From positions 305,001 through 369,000 of the forward strand of contig CAJNDS010002557.1 of NCBI GenBank assembly GCA_905221605.1: DNA of 64,000 bases, read 5' to 3'. Numbering within the stretch: position 1 is the first letter of the stretch; every line of letters begins with the position of its first letter. The translations under genes and the position numbers were made by a program. Shown one piece after another: positions 63,711-64,000 of the stretch. The DNA comes from Symbiodinium natans (lineage: Eukaryota; Sar; Dinophyceae; Suessiales; Symbiodiniaceae). The notes beneath the pieces are model-generated. The model worked only from the letters and a program-made list of their open reading frames with translations, had not been told where the DNA came from and did no database searches.

Positions 63711-64000
63711 TGTTGTTAGGGACCAATGCTTGGCTGACGGACAGCCAGAGGCACCAGGTTGTGGAGGTTAAAGGCTGTGGCTCGGTGCCTGAAAGCCTGC
63801 CCAACTGAGCTGCCCAAATCAACCAAGCCTTCCTTGCGTGCAAGTGGTATGGGCTCCTTGGAGCCGCTGAGGTAAACCAGTTAGTAAGAGCGAGAAAGCT
63901 GGTTCCCCTCCCTGGTGAGTAAGTGCGAGAAAGCCAGGTCAGCATACGGGGCTAACAGGAGCTCAGTGCTGCTGCGGCATGAGTTCCTGGGGCCTAGGTT
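63711..64000 (+). repeat. LINE-B noncoding module, third copy (partial)
   Basis: Begins 'tgttgttagggaccaatgc' like module B and contains hairpins 1 (63,875-63,904) and 2 (63,911-63,938). Hairpin 3 is cut by the window end. Confidence 0.85.

Larger units (their letters stand above)
61902..64000 (+). repeat. LINE-B unit direct repeat, second copy (runs off the window)
   Basis: Counterpart of 49,940-52,035. The spacing of about 11.96 kb equals the length of one whole unit (305-residue ORF, modules, ORF1, ORF2, ORF3), so the arrangement looks like a tandem array or two head-to-tail insertions. Confidence 0.9.

Noticed and set aside
1-64000. Bacterial or phage origin, CRISPR arrays, tRNA or rRNA genes
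   Set aside because: No operons or ribosome-binding sites, no spacer-repeat arrays, and no cloverleaf with CCA-type ends were seen. All clear genes are eukaryotic retroelement genes.

Overview
The window looks like nuclear DNA of a protist, most likely a dinoflagellate (Symbiodiniaceae-like). Three things point there: dispersed plant/alga-type (TTTAGGG)n repeats, a sequence made almost entirely of retroelements with no ordinary host gene I can recognise, and Ty1/copia and LINE proteins carrying extra domains. The organism call is an inference. Other alveolates or algae with TTTAGGG repeats remain possible. I see no rRNA, tRNA, CRISPR or bacterial operon.

Region 1 (1-20,070) is subtelomere-like. 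Thirteen interstitial telomeric patches occur in both orientations, including an array whose unit has become the octamer TTTAGGGG. A mosaic of segmental duplications fills the rest (about 8.15-11.17 kb copied at 11.94-15.05 kb, plus partial third copies). I find no supportable gene in it. Region 2 (20,070-24,290) is low-complexity intergenic DNA with trinucleotide runs and a degenerate ~42-bp tandem repeat.

Region 3 (24,291-41,214, minus strand) is a large LINE ('LINE-A'). It has several leading ORFs, then an APE endonuclease/reverse transcriptase ORF with C2H2 fingers, and at its 3' end an ORF for a USP-type (C19) deubiquitinase with Cys, QQD and His boxes. The LINE is split by a complete, apparently very young Ty1/copia element ('copia-1', 26,519-34,012). 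That element has identical 117-bp LTRs, a 5-bp target duplication AAAAC, a primer-binding site, a polypurine tract and an unbroken 2,266-codon polyprotein. Subtracting it joins the LINE reading frame exactly and completes an interrupted zinc finger.

Region 4 (41.96-50.02 kb) holds two decayed copia-type elements head to head (copia-2 minus, copia-3 plus). Both carry, after RNase H, the same unusual C-terminal domain, which resembles a cytosine-methyltransferase-like fold.

Region 5 (49.94-64.0 kb, plus strand) is a second LINE system ('LINE-B') in a direct-repeat arrangement with a period of about 11.96 kb. The unit contains a 305-aa Cys-rich ORF, noncoding modules with repeated hairpins, a coiled-coil/zinc-ribbon ORF1, an EN-RT-RNase H ORF2, and, three bases later, an ORF3 with a protein-kinase-like core. 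The whole unit is peppered with short GAG-N3-CTC inverted repeats in coding and noncoding sequence alike. The strongest candidates for something undescribed are the deubiquitinase LINE, the kinase-like LINE ORF3, and the two families of dispersed short RNA/DNA hairpins.
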